From Lota lota (Eukaryota; Chordata; Actinopteri; Gadiformes; Lotidae), in NCBI GenBank assembly GCA_026745465.1, contig JACYXH010000216.1:2347501-2411500 (forward strand): a stretch of DNA of 64,000 bases. The letters are read 5' to 3'. A program made the translations under genes and the position numbers. Positions within the stretch are counted from its first letter, which is position 1, and each line of letters starts with the position of its first letter. This document shows positions 46,500-57,689 of the stretch, in pieces. The notes below the pieces were generated by a model that ran no database searches, was not told where the DNA came from, and saw only the letters and a program-made list of their open reading frames with translations.

Positions 46500-46870
46500 C
46501 ATGCATGTGTGTGCTGAGTATTATGTTAGGCACGTGATATATGGGGTGTGCGTGTAAATGATGAGCACTGGTAAGTGTGTATCGGATGTGTGTGAGTGAG
46601 TGTGGAGTGGGTGTGTGAATGTGTGTGTGAGAGCATTAGTAAGTGTGGACTGGGTGTGTGTGAATGTGTATGAATCATATTCGTGGTAAGTGTGTATTGA
46701 GTGTGTGTGTGTGTTTATGATGAGTGTGTGTCAGGTGTGTGTGAATGGTACACCGATGTCAGTGTGTGTCGGATGTATGTGTAAGTGTGTATTGGGTATG
46801 TGTGTGTGTGTGTGTGTGTGTGTGCGTGCTTTGCGTACGTGAGTGTGTGTGTGTGTGTGTGCGTGTGCAG
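46500..46870. repeat. degenerate GT-rich tract
   Basis: About 370 bp of GTGTGTGAATG- and AAGTGTGTATTGG-like imperfect units with a purer GT tract at about 46798-46824. Ordered as a degraded minisatellite of roughly 30-40 bp. Confidence 0.6.
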
Positions 46871-47699
46871 ACTAGGTCTGAGCCCTGGCTCTCGTCAGCA
46901 CATGCCGGATGCCGCACTCTGAGTTGCTCCATTCATTCCTCCATGTTTTCATTCCCCCACCTTCACCACGTGCACGCAAATGTTTTCTCAAGTCTCGCCA
47001 TTTCTGTTGAACAAAATATCCAATGCCTACTCACACACACCTGGAACGTGGACGTTCATTTGATACCCAATTTAAGCAGCATTGCCTTAAGAAATGCACA
47101 TATTTTTTGGCACCCGTGGTGGGTACACACCATTATTCATCACATACTTAGCGATCCTTCGCCCTGCAGAGAAAAGTAGATGTGTCCCGGACAGGAGAGC
47201 GACGTGCTGTACTGCAGCGTTTGAAATGCAGAGTGCTGTGAACATGATTCTTCACACACAGAGGATCTCTTCATCACTCTGTTAGCGCCGCGTCGCTGGG
47301 CCAGGAAATCTCTAGGCCTGTAATTACGATGCCCTTGCAGAAGGTACGGAAGAACGGGAACATTCCTGATCAGAGTGAAGTCCTGCCGGGAAAGACTTCC
47401 TGTGGTAAACATTCATTTATTAGGGTGCCACCGCTCGCCGTTTTATCTCAAACTTTCCCTAAATAAAGTGACTATGACAACGCACTACGCCTCCAAGGAC
47501 ACCTCAGCTTTTATCTTCCTTCTTCAGATTTTCTTATTCTATTTTGGTGCGAAGCCATTAGGTCATCTATTATTAGGGTTGGGATTATTTTGGGTTCGAT
47601 AACATTAGGCCATCTAACCCTCAGATGATAAGTGTAAGATAAGAAGATAACAGATAATTGACCACTCCTAGCAATGATCAACCAGTCTACACATACACA

Positions 47700-47773
47700 C
47701 ACATGCACACACACACTCTCTCTCTCTCGCTCTCACACACACACACACACACACACACTAGCACACACACTAG

Positions 47774-47811
<38 letters not shown>

Positions 47812-47814
47812 CTC

Positions 47815-47884
<70 letters not shown>
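47700..47884. repeat. CA microsatellite block
   Basis: CA tracts with CT and CACTAG interruptions, ending in about 66 bp of pure AC. Confidence 0.95.
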
Positions 47885-47887
<3 letters not shown>

Positions 47888-48481
47888 AAATCGTTACGTC
47901 TGTAGCGTGAAGCTGTTATTCATCCCAGTTGCTAATGACTCTCCCCTCTGATTTGCCTTTTCCCCCCTGCTTTGATCCAGATGACATTCTCTTACCAGGG
48001 CTTATAAAGAGGGCTTGGACGGCATGCACTGGCACATTCTGAGCCAGGCCCTGCAGTGTGCCAGATGGTGAGGCTGAACTTGATGTGTCATCACACACAC
48101 AGGAGACATTTTACAGGAAACAGCTTTGGCTGAACACCTTGTGTGTTCACCGTGAACCATGGGTTCATTGTCTGGGGCCCAGGGATTGTCTGAGGTTGAT
48201 AGTCTGAGGGATGATATTTCTAGTGTTTACATATGAGCGGATATCTTTTTGAATATATAATTGCTGTGTCATTTTGTGGATCAAAGTTTGGAAAGTTGAC
48301 ATTTTGAATTATGTATGAGGTGATTAAAAAATTATAAAGGCAATCTGATTTGTCATTTGTGCGACACACCATGACACATCATAAATCAGGGCTATGTGGC
48401 CGTGCTACTGCTTTATTCTCAGGTTGAAAGCAAAATAACAGAAATGATTTTCTTATTGACGTGTTGGCTTTGTAATTCCAG

Positions 48482-48619
48482 CTGTCAGAACAAAAGTTCA
48501 CGCCCCAATGCCCAAGAGAAACCACTGAACCCAGGTTACCCTCTTCAGTATGTCGTTATGTGTCAGCTAACCTTCAGCTAGCGAACGACAGCAATGACCG
48601 TAACACGCCGCAGTGGCAG
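48482..48619 (+). other. candidate internal exon, plus strand
   Basis: 138 nt between an acceptor TTTGTAATTCCAG and a good donor GGCAG|GTGAGAG. The first frame is open throughout (46 codons, LSEQKFTPQCPRETTEPRLP at the start) while the other two have stops. I recognise no protein. It may be an exon of a lineage-specific gene or lncRNA, or coincidence. Confidence 0.2.
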
Positions 48620-51157
48620 GTGAGAGACAGTTTAGCTTTTCGTTGACCAGGCTGTTTTAACTTTTGAAACTGAAGGAACTGATATGCTACCTTATTGTGT
48701 TATTTGAGCTCTCAAGAGGAAATGCTAATTAGAACATTCTGCTTTAGCCTACCAGTTGTTGCTACCGGTTGTTAGGCAAACAAGCCAAGTATTTTAGCAT
48801 TTACCTTATGCAAAGTTATTCAAGTTATAGGCTACTTTGCTGTCCTTTGCTGAAATAACCGTAAGCATTACGTATTCTTTTTATTTTTTTAATGACCACA
48901 GGTCGACAGCGTGAACGTTTTTGCAACACAAGGCATTTTATTTTACACACAAGGCTGTTATATTTTTCCTATCCAGCCTAAGGCACAGAGCAGGTCTCTA
49001 TAAGATGTTCTCCCCATATTTTGCTAAACATAACATCAGTAAAAAAGGTTGGGGAAGAAGTCGGACAAAGTTATTGAGCGAGCCCTGTTGATATAGGAGT
49101 TACAAAGCTAACTGTTGTTAGCAGAAGTTGATTCTCAATGGTGGTGGGGAAGGGGTCCCATATAGCAGGCTCTCATATGGAATCCCATGGTTGAACCCTC
49201 GGTGAGGTCATTCTCTTCCAATGTGACCAGTTTGTTCTCCCTCTTAGAACAAGTCAGCAGAATAGAGTTGTCCCAGAGGAGAGGTGAGTCTCATCCATCC
49301 TGGTGAGGGATGATGAGCACATAGTCAGCATCCACTAAGCATTTTTTTGTTAAGTTCTAAGTGAACCTGAATGGTTTTGCAAGTGTATAGGGTTATAGGG
49401 TTCATTAGAAGGTAAAATGTTACAATAGAAAACTAGAAGATGTTGCAGGGGGAAGTATACCCATGTCTGTTGCCCGTATGACTTCACGGGATAACATCTT
49501 CATACCATAGGGATGAGCTATGACCAAATGATAAGCTATACCCACATTTCAAAAGAGCTTTCTTTATCAAGCTTTCTCATGATGCTGTTCACACAGGCCA
49601 ATTGAGGGATTATCTCCTGTACTGTACTACTACTTCTGCACATTGACACAAGAACATCTGCCATACGTTAAAGGGTCTTAAGTGTTCACCCTATAGGCCC
49701 GGCTTGTTCCATTCCTTACCCTTACCCTGCACCACAGTAACACATGGAGCAAGAGCAGAGAAAGCTGACATCCATTTGGTTTCCTCCCACGATCTTGATA
49801 GGATTCACAACTCCAGTTACTATCCACATGGGGGCCGAGGAAGTTTTTAATGTAGTAGGCTATCGCTCTACTGGGGTGGTGCCACCGAGGCACCGTTGTG
49901 GTGATAAAAGTGGGGGTGGTGGTGGCGGGAAGTGACGCTGCGCTATCCCAACAGAGATCTCCGCAGTGTAGACTCTGGACTGGTAGGAAAGCCAACAAGA
50001 GGAGCTTTCATACGAGACCCCCACCACCACCACCACCACCACCACCGCCAACCACCACCCCCACACCCAGGGCCGGTTGCTACTGTAACCACTCCGCTCT
50101 CCCGTATCATCTGGCTCGGAGGCGGAAGCAGATCCTAATCTGGGCTTTATCACAGAGACATCTCGCATCGACGTGATTTCTCCATCTGAGGGAGGAAGCA
50201 GTGACCCCGGTGATGACATCACAGGAGAACACTGAGAAATAAAGCTTTCATCAAGAAAAACACTCTCCCAATTTCAGGGATCCGAATAATGCAGGGAAAA
50301 ACCAATGCACGTGTGGCACTATTGAATACATTGTCCAAATGCTACGTGTTACGTTGCACAACGCCATATGGACAACATCCACACTATGAACTATGAGATG
50401 TTGCCTTCCTTCAATAGGAAGGAACACGTTTCAGAAAATGTACTGAGTTTCATAAACCACACATTTGAGGATTTGTCAAAAACAAGATGAAGGCAATGAA
50501 GCAGCCAATTCTGAATTGATTACGACTGACACCGGCTTTGGTTTGGATTTGGCAGATTATTCACTGCCAAGAACAGCAACCAGAACCAGGGAAAAAGGAT
50601 TATTATAACACCAAGAAAAGGTCTTCATGTGTTTCCAGAAAGCCAATTCAATGGCCAATCTTGATTGGAAATAAATTGACTTCCAGTGTAATGACGTTAC
50701 AACTTGCCTGAGGCATTCTTGGACTTGTGCTCATGCTCCCTTGGGCATATTTTCCCTTACGTTATACGGCAGAAACTAAAGCCTCATGTTGCTTCAATAA
50801 TACCGTATGTTGCTCCAATAATTCCATATGTTTCCCCATTTCATCCGTTTCTACCACAGAGCGTTGCCTCTTTGACTATGGATTCTTGCATTTTTCTTGT
50901 GGCATGTTCTCATTTGTAACCGTTTAAAAAATAGCACATCATAAAACAGGCCTACATGGAGAGTACTGACTGAATTGCCACAGCAGACCTCATAGTGATT
51001 AACATGAGGTGTACAGAGTCATATACTTCCACGTGTCAGGGCCCAGAGGTCTCGCCCAGGGCGTCCGTTTGGGGTTCCCAGACAGTCAGGGAGGCCTTGC
51101 CCTCCAAGCCAGAGTTCACCGGTTGCTGAATCCAGTGACTAGGGGTTGGGAGAGTGG

Positions 51158-51170
51158 AGGTCAAAGGTCA
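51158..51170 (+). promoter_or_regulatory. DR1 nuclear-receptor element
   Basis: AGGTCAAAGGTCA is a perfect direct repeat of AGGTCA with one-base spacing, the consensus for RXR heterodimers, HNF4 and COUP-TF. It lies in unique DNA with no assigned promoter. Confidence 0.4.
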
Positions 51171-51410
51171 ACAGCCCAGGGACAGGCCAGAGCCACGGCA
51201 GCTCCCAGTTCTGTCTCCTGATCATACTTTGACTGGCTGATTTGTGAGGTTTACACAGCACGTGCTTCAAACAGAGCAGTTTATGGCCTAAATGTTTACC
51301 TGAGCCCTGTCCCCGGCTCTTGATTTACAGGTCATTATCCAACACGAGTAAAACACTCAGAGAGAAACTCGTTCAGTTGAAACTGAAGGAAATATTAATT
51401 CATTACTTGC

Positions 51411-51790
51411 GGTGACCAACCCTTTTTGGCCTGTGACCCCCATTTCTAGTTGGGAACATTTTTGAGACACCAACTTTGTGTGCGTCTGCTTTCACACCCA
51501 ATCAATATCGTAAAATCAATGTCTGAGGGAACGTCGCGCGTCGCGCCACACTTGAGTTGTACAAGTTTGCTCGTGGCTATGAGTCATTATTCAAACTTTT
51601 GTTTGCATGAAGACCTTTCATAAAGGTCCTGTAGCTACAGGACCTTTATGATTCCTTTCAAACTTTTTAAATGCACATCTTTTTGGACCAACATTTTTAT
51701 TTATTCAATGTATTATCAACCCGCAACCCCATATTCATTGCGGGTGACCTAAACTGGGGTCCTGAACCCAAGGTTTGGGAAACACTGCTG
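51411..51790. mobile_element. hAT-like MITE
   Basis: The left end GGTGACCAACCCTTTTTGGC followed by CTGTGACCCCC matches the usual fish hAT-MITE start (CAGTGGTTCTCAACCTTTTT then GGCCTGTGACCCCC). The reverse complement of the right end (to 51790) starts CAGCAGTGTTTCCCAAACC and continues with GGGTTCAGGACCCC. About 380 bp and noncoding. The termini are diverged and no 8-bp target duplication was recognised. Confidence 0.6.
51618..51651. repeat. perfect 34-bp palindrome
   Basis: The sequence centred on GTAGCTAC, with arms TCATAAAGGTCCT and its complement AGGACCTTTATGA, equals its own reverse complement over 34 bases. It lies in the middle of the hAT-like MITE. Confidence 0.9.
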
Positions 51791-51853
51791 TAGACCTTAA
51801 ATCCCTAAAGTGCTGTACTGTCTTACTGTGACCCCTGTTCCTCTGAGTTATCG

Positions 51854-51856
<3 letters not shown>

Positions 51857-51899
<43 letters not shown>

Positions 51900-51912
51900 T
51901 GTGTGTGTGCGT
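51857..51912. repeat. (GT)n microsatellite
   Basis: GT repeat with a single TA interruption. Confidence 0.95.
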
Positions 51913-51914
51913 AA

Positions 51915-52755
51915 GTGTCTGTGTGGAGACGGTGAATAGGCTACCTAATTGATTCCATAATGTAAATGTACAAACATACATCACGGAATAAATTAGGTGA
52001 TTCTCAACACATGTTGTCATTGGTAACCGTGGTAGCAGATCAGTAGTAAAACAGAACTGGCTTTGTGTCGACAGGGATGAATCAGAAAGGCATGAGCACA
52101 ACCATGTCTAACTTTGACTTCTATTTTCAAACATCTCTTAGTTTCTATATCTCCTTTGTCGTGGGTGTCACAGACACAGCAGCACTATGTATGCCAATTT
52201 TCACAGTCTAACATTAGCTTGTCATTTATCCTTTGTCGAGGGTCTTTTTGACATGCAGCATGCTAATTAATTATAACAAACACTCTAACTTTGGCTTGTC
52301 ATTTGTTTTGCGAATTGTAACGCAAAACAATGTTTCGCTTCATAGGTTGTTAATGGTCTCAAGACCTGGAGCACAATACGACAGTGAAGGCAGTCCGTGT
52401 GTCATTTGCGTATTAAGGGTTTAAAATATGACGCACTGACTTGGGACGTTTAGCCCGAAATCATAGCTTCTCCAATCCACAAAATATAGGGCTATAGCAA
52501 AACTCTCGCGTGGCCCTACGGCGACAAGGGGCTAATTGGCTTATAAAGAGGCACAACAATAACAAAGTGGTCCATTGCAAATCTTGTCAAGGCCGTTTTC
52601 TGGAGGAGGCACTCATGGCTTTTTTCTTCTCACAAGGGCCTGCTGACCCTAGGGCAGAGTAAACATTCCATTTGGCCTTCATGATTTGCCAGTAATTACC
52701 CATACTGCCTTAGGGCCTGGCTTGGTGGCTCGCAGTGTCATTTTACTGGCTAACA
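51915..52755. other. unique noncoding sequence
   Basis: I see nothing that I can support in this stretch. Confidence 0.5.
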
Positions 52756-52756
52756 G

Positions 52757-52765
52757 ACACACACA

Positions 52766-52811
<46 letters not shown>

Positions 52812-52830
52812 CATATATACTCACACACAT

Positions 52831-52862
<32 letters not shown>
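52757..52862. repeat. CA and TA microsatellite
   Basis: CA repeat, then TATATACATA units, then a TA run of about 22 bp: a compound, easily melted tract. Confidence 0.9.
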
Positions 52863-52869
<7 letters not shown>

Positions 52870-53146
52870 CACTTTCACACATAGAGACTTATACAAATCT
52901 CACGTAACCTGATTGAGAATTGAGAAGGGACTTGTATTTACATTTTAATTTCTAAATGTCAGCCTACAACCAGAGGAATTTTTGGGTTTTTTATTTAAAT
53001 GGTTGAAAACCTAATTTATCTCATGATGATTAGGTTAACTGTAAATTGAATCAATAGTTTTCTTCTCGCCAAATGCATGCTTTGGATCAATCCCATGCGA
53101 TCAATTCCATTTAAAAAAACATCGGAATTAATTAAAGAATGGATTT

Positions 53147-53335
53147 CACTCTGTGTGTGTTTGTGTGTGTCTGTGTGTGTGTGTGTGTATGTGTGTGTAT
53201 GTGTGTGTGTGCATGTGTGTGTGTGTGTGTGCATTTCTCAAGGTGTGTCCATGTCCACTGCTGCTGTGGGCTTTTTTCTAGGGTAGCAGTCATTACCGTC
53301 TACACTACTGACACCACTGTTTTACGCACGTGTGT

Positions 53336-53390
<55 letters not shown>
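53147..53390. repeat. GT then CA microsatellite pair
   Basis: A GT-rich tract (53147-53232) and a CA tract (53337-53390) flank about 100 bp of unique DNA in inverted orientation, so a long imperfect hairpin is possible. Confidence 0.9.
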
Positions 53391-53393
<3 letters not shown>

Positions 53394-53399
53394 AACCAC

Positions 53400-56300
53400 A
53401 CACACACACAAGCCTGATTGTCTCATGTCCGGCACCACTCCCTCATTATCTGTGTAACTGCATGTCTGGGATCCTTGGCGTGATGGCAGAGACTCACCAC
53501 GCACAAACATCCTAGTCATGGTAATTCAGCTCTGGGGCATGGAGGCATTAGTTCGATTGTACCAGCCTGTGAGGTGCAGGGACTATGGGTGTTTAAATCT
53601 AGCTTTGAAACATAAGGATTTTTTTCTTCTTCAATGTTTTGGTTTGATGCTGCAGGAAAGTAAAAATGTGTGCATATTGAAGTCAATTTCGCCTAAAAGC
53701 ATCAAAAACACATATGTGCACTTATATGTGCGTCCTGCACACACAAAAGTACACACACACACATTGTTGTTTTTGGATATAAATATAGTCTAACACATTC
53801 TTATCAAGTTCTCCATTTTCCTTCATTCTCTATTTTCAAGCATGCTGAAAGCTTGACATTGCTGAAGAATGGGGATGATGACAAAGAGCTTTCACCCGCT
53901 ACCACTTTTCAAACCCTGAGACAACAATAACACCATATTCCACAAGTACTTTCACTTAAAATGTCCACTGTGCCGTGTTGGAGTTCAGCCGATGGGGGCA
54001 GTAGCTCAATCTTTAGCTTTGTGTCAAGAGCTAAAGGACAGGTTGTTAACTTGATGGATGTGAGTTTCCTGAGAGCCAGGGCGCTTTTCAGCATAAAACC
54101 ATACATCATTTTTAATTGACTGGAACCCAGACTGAAACTTGTGATAACTAAAGTGTAAAAAGCCTGGCTAATGAGCTGCTACAGAGGCTAACACCACCGC
54201 AATCGTGTTTCGTTAATAAACCAAACATGTTTGTAGCCTTTAACCACATTAACATATTTGTAGCGAAGTCGCCGCTGGTCAATAAATGGCACACTTCATA
54301 AAAATGGTTTTACTCGGTCAAGGTACGTAAACATTTAAGTTCATGTTAATGGTTTTGTGTCCGTGAAATAATTAAGGGGATAAATCGCTGGCGTTGGTTT
54401 GATTTAGCAAAATCTCACCAGTTTCAGATGATTAGTCTAAGCCTATAAGGTGTGCTTGATATAGCGTTATGTTCATTCCGAACTTTAACTGTCTAAAGGG
54501 CCAAGCAGAGGCTACGGGACTCAATACTGGCACTGTTCACACAAGGACCTCTCTCAAGCCATGTTTACCTAGCAGGTCACATGGCCAAAGCCAAGCAGAA
54601 AAATCTCCTATTGCGAAGGTCGCAGACTTCTCTTCATAGATTTTTCTTTTAGGTGTAACATTTTACTGACTTGTGTCAAGAATGCACATTGAAAGTGGAT
54701 CAGTACAGAGTACACTCTCTGGTAGAATTTCTTTTAATTGTAATGTTATAGGCTACACTCGAAAAATAAGCAAAAAGAAAAATCAATGGCTTCATAAACT
54801 TCATTATATTAAAATCACGTCCAACTGATATAAAACTCTTTTCTTTTTAACCCAACCCTAAATTAAATAATTGTTTTCTATTGCGATTTAGTATGGTCAC
54901 ACACAGATACTCCCTGGAACCAATTTATCAAACCTGATAGGGTTGGATTTTCCACGGTAGTGTGTACCTAGTTCCTATGTAAATAAAGGGGAACGGGGCT
55001 TTGTAGGGAACCACGAAGGCTTTGCTCACTCCTGCTCAGGCCTTATAAGGAGGTTGCCCGCTGCTCAGACATTTGATCCACAGAAACAAATGGACAGCAC
55101 TGCCACTGGGAACTGTGGAAGGGCACACATGGAGAGTGTGAGTGCGGGGGATGCTGCTTATTTGGTAGTACATATTTTTGGTTTGATTTGTGTTTTTGAT
55201 TACTTTTGCTGTCCTGAGTCTATTGTTCTTTGCAATTTGTATGTTTGTGTGCCAGGTATACTACTAAATATGACCAAATGTTAGTATAGTTGTATTGAGG
55301 GATCACTTTCAATGCCCATAAGAAAAACAATAATAACACATTCACACACTGACACAGACAAACACAATGAACTATGCGTTGGGTCAGCTCAATGTGTCTG
55401 ACCGCTGACAGTCAGTAATTCACCAAAGCCCTTGAGGTGCAAGAGAGGTGTTGGCTTGGAACTCACTACAAGGGCTCCACAGACGTGTCACTCGGACATG
55501 AAAAGAGATGAATCCATCCACATCCTAGGAGCTGTTGACAGGGGCGCTGACTCCTAGGTCAGAATGGATGGAGATCCTCGACCTCTGGAAAATCACAGGG
55601 TGGAGGGGGTGGGGGTAGGGGTGGTGGTGGTGGTGGGGGGGGGGAACAGTGTTCCGTGTTGCTCTGCCTCCTTCACGAGATGTGAGTCAACGGCATGTAA
55701 CCGACACTCACGTTACTAACGCCAGGCTCTCCAGACGCTTTGCTGTTATCTCAAGCCTCTCGCCATCAACGATCAATGGGGGTCTTTGACGGAGAAGGAT
55801 GACTGTGAAGTGACTGGGAGACCGAAGGAAGCCATTTCCCAGGACATCTGTACGTGTGAAGAAGAGAAAAAAAGAAACAAGCTGCACGATGAGGTCCTCT
55901 TTGTTGGTGGGATTGGCTTGGCCTCGGGTTGAACTTAGATGAGTGACGGTGGGCGCTGTTGAACGGGTGGGTTTATGGGGGTTCTCAGGTGGTCCAAGGT
56001 ACCTGACGACACTGTGATGAAAAGGGAGAGCCAGAGAGTGTGAGGGAGGCCAGCAGGGAACACCACTCCAGTTCTGTGCTGTTGAAGCGGAACATTGCAC
56101 ATGATCTGCGACGGTTCACTGACCAACTCTGGTCCAAGTGAACCGAGAAGATCTCTTCATCTTGATGCTTGGCAAGCGGACTGTGAAGAACCCTTGTGAG
56201 GAACCTCTGTTTTGATCACCTGTCACTCACTGAAGCACCGCCAATGTCTCGACCCTAGACGGACCAGGTGGGGCGAAGACCTGCCGGGCAGGGGGACTCT

Positions 56301-57635
56301 GTCAAGACATGATGTTTAAGTGAGCAGCTGTACTTGTTAGGGTGCAGCTGGATCCGCTGGAATGGTTTCTTGGATCCGTAGGCAGGTGTGGAGATGGGAC
56401 CACCTATGTTTCCTATGTTGTTAGAGCTAAGCTGTTAGGATGCTAACCACTCATGATCCCTCATAAAAAAGACATGCAGGTGTACAGGCAGTTTGAAGTG
56501 GCTTGCAGCCAATGGGCTGTGCACAATGTATGTGTTTTAAAATGGGCCCTCTTGTCTTTGTTATTAAACTCTTGGCAAGTGGCATGTTCTTGGAATCACC
56601 GTTTTTATGTCCATGTCATGATTAGGGTTAATCACCCATCATTTCACACATTTTCCATCAGTATCATGAAGGATAATTTCAAATTAATACATAAAACAGT
56701 TATAGCCATACCGATGGTAGGGTTTTAAAAGTGCAGCATATGTGCTTATGTATAACTAGCTGAATATGAGAATAATAGCCAGTAAATGTATAAAAGGCTG
56801 CATGATTGAAAGGCTTACTGCAGTCATTAACCATGTTTTTATAAAAGAATTACTACTATTTCTCTAAACGCTTGGAATACAAGTTTAGAGCCGAATCAAC
56901 AATGGAACCATACAAATTTCAATCCATTATGATTTTAACAAGAAAATGATTTTCCCTTACACATGCAATTTATTCCAGCCGAGTCATGTGACTTGGCCCA
57001 GCAGGGCCCTCTCATCAATCAGTGCGAGCAGTGGCACCACTCGTCGATGGCTCCGTGTTGATCTCCTCATCAAGGGAGGACATTGACAGCTGGTCTTCGT
57101 GATCGGACAATAAGACCATAAGGGACCAACATCGCCCACACCGCCCCCCCCACCCCCACCCTTACTACGCCCAACAAATCCACAGAGCAACCAAGCGACC
57201 TGTCTTTCATCCCCAATCCTGGAATGGGACTCCTGCTACCCCTGCTCTCTGGGAGCCGCAGGGTTAACGTGATAATCCGTCCTCTATTCACTCGGGCATT
57301 AGGATTAGCCAGGCTGGGCTCATATGCACACCTTTGGGTTATGGGAGAGCTGCAGAGCGCTGTCCCTGTTCAGCAGCCTCCTCCACTCCCAGAGGGCCTT
57401 TTCGGTCAATGTGGGAGCACTCCTACATCAAAGGCTTCTCAGCCCTCGTTTGGCTCTAGTCTCTCTGCGTTTTAAGGTCACGTTAAGGCGTTTTGTCTTC
57501 AGTTAAACCCTCGCTGCAAGCCAAGTCTTTATTGGGGGGGGAGAAAGTTCTGTAGTCATTAATCATGCATATCATATAAAGGATGCGCAAACAAGCACAT
57601 ACATAGAGCGTTTGCACTGGTGACCCCTTTGAAGG
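53400..57635. other. unique noncoding sequence
   Basis: AT-rich unique DNA with a GGT/G-rich tract near 55600-55646 and a short C-rich tract near 57143. No exon or mobile element is recognised; the longest open frame here (130 codons, minus, 55708-56100) has no recognisable domain. Confidence 0.45.
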
Positions 57636-57638
57636 AGA

Positions 57639-57646
57639 GTGTGTGT

Positions 57647-57677
<31 letters not shown>

Positions 57678-57687
57678 GGGGGGGGGG
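57639..57687. repeat. (GT)n plus poly-G run of 27
   Basis: A GT repeat runs directly into 27 G (57661-57687). This mirrors the compound C-run plus CA structure at 31208. Confidence 0.9.
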
Positions 57688-57689
57688 TG

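Larger units (their letters stand above)
47890..51405. other. noncoding sequence with exon-like segments
   Basis: Mostly unique DNA. It contains the exon-like segment at 48482-48619, a CCA tract (50022-50056) and a DR1-type motif (51158-51170). No gene could be assembled. Confidence 0.45.

Noticed and set aside
47982..48067. Exon-like segment between a C/T-rich acceptor and a GTGAGG donor on the plus strand
   Set aside because: Stops occur in all three frames; it can only be noncoding, and nothing else supports transcription.
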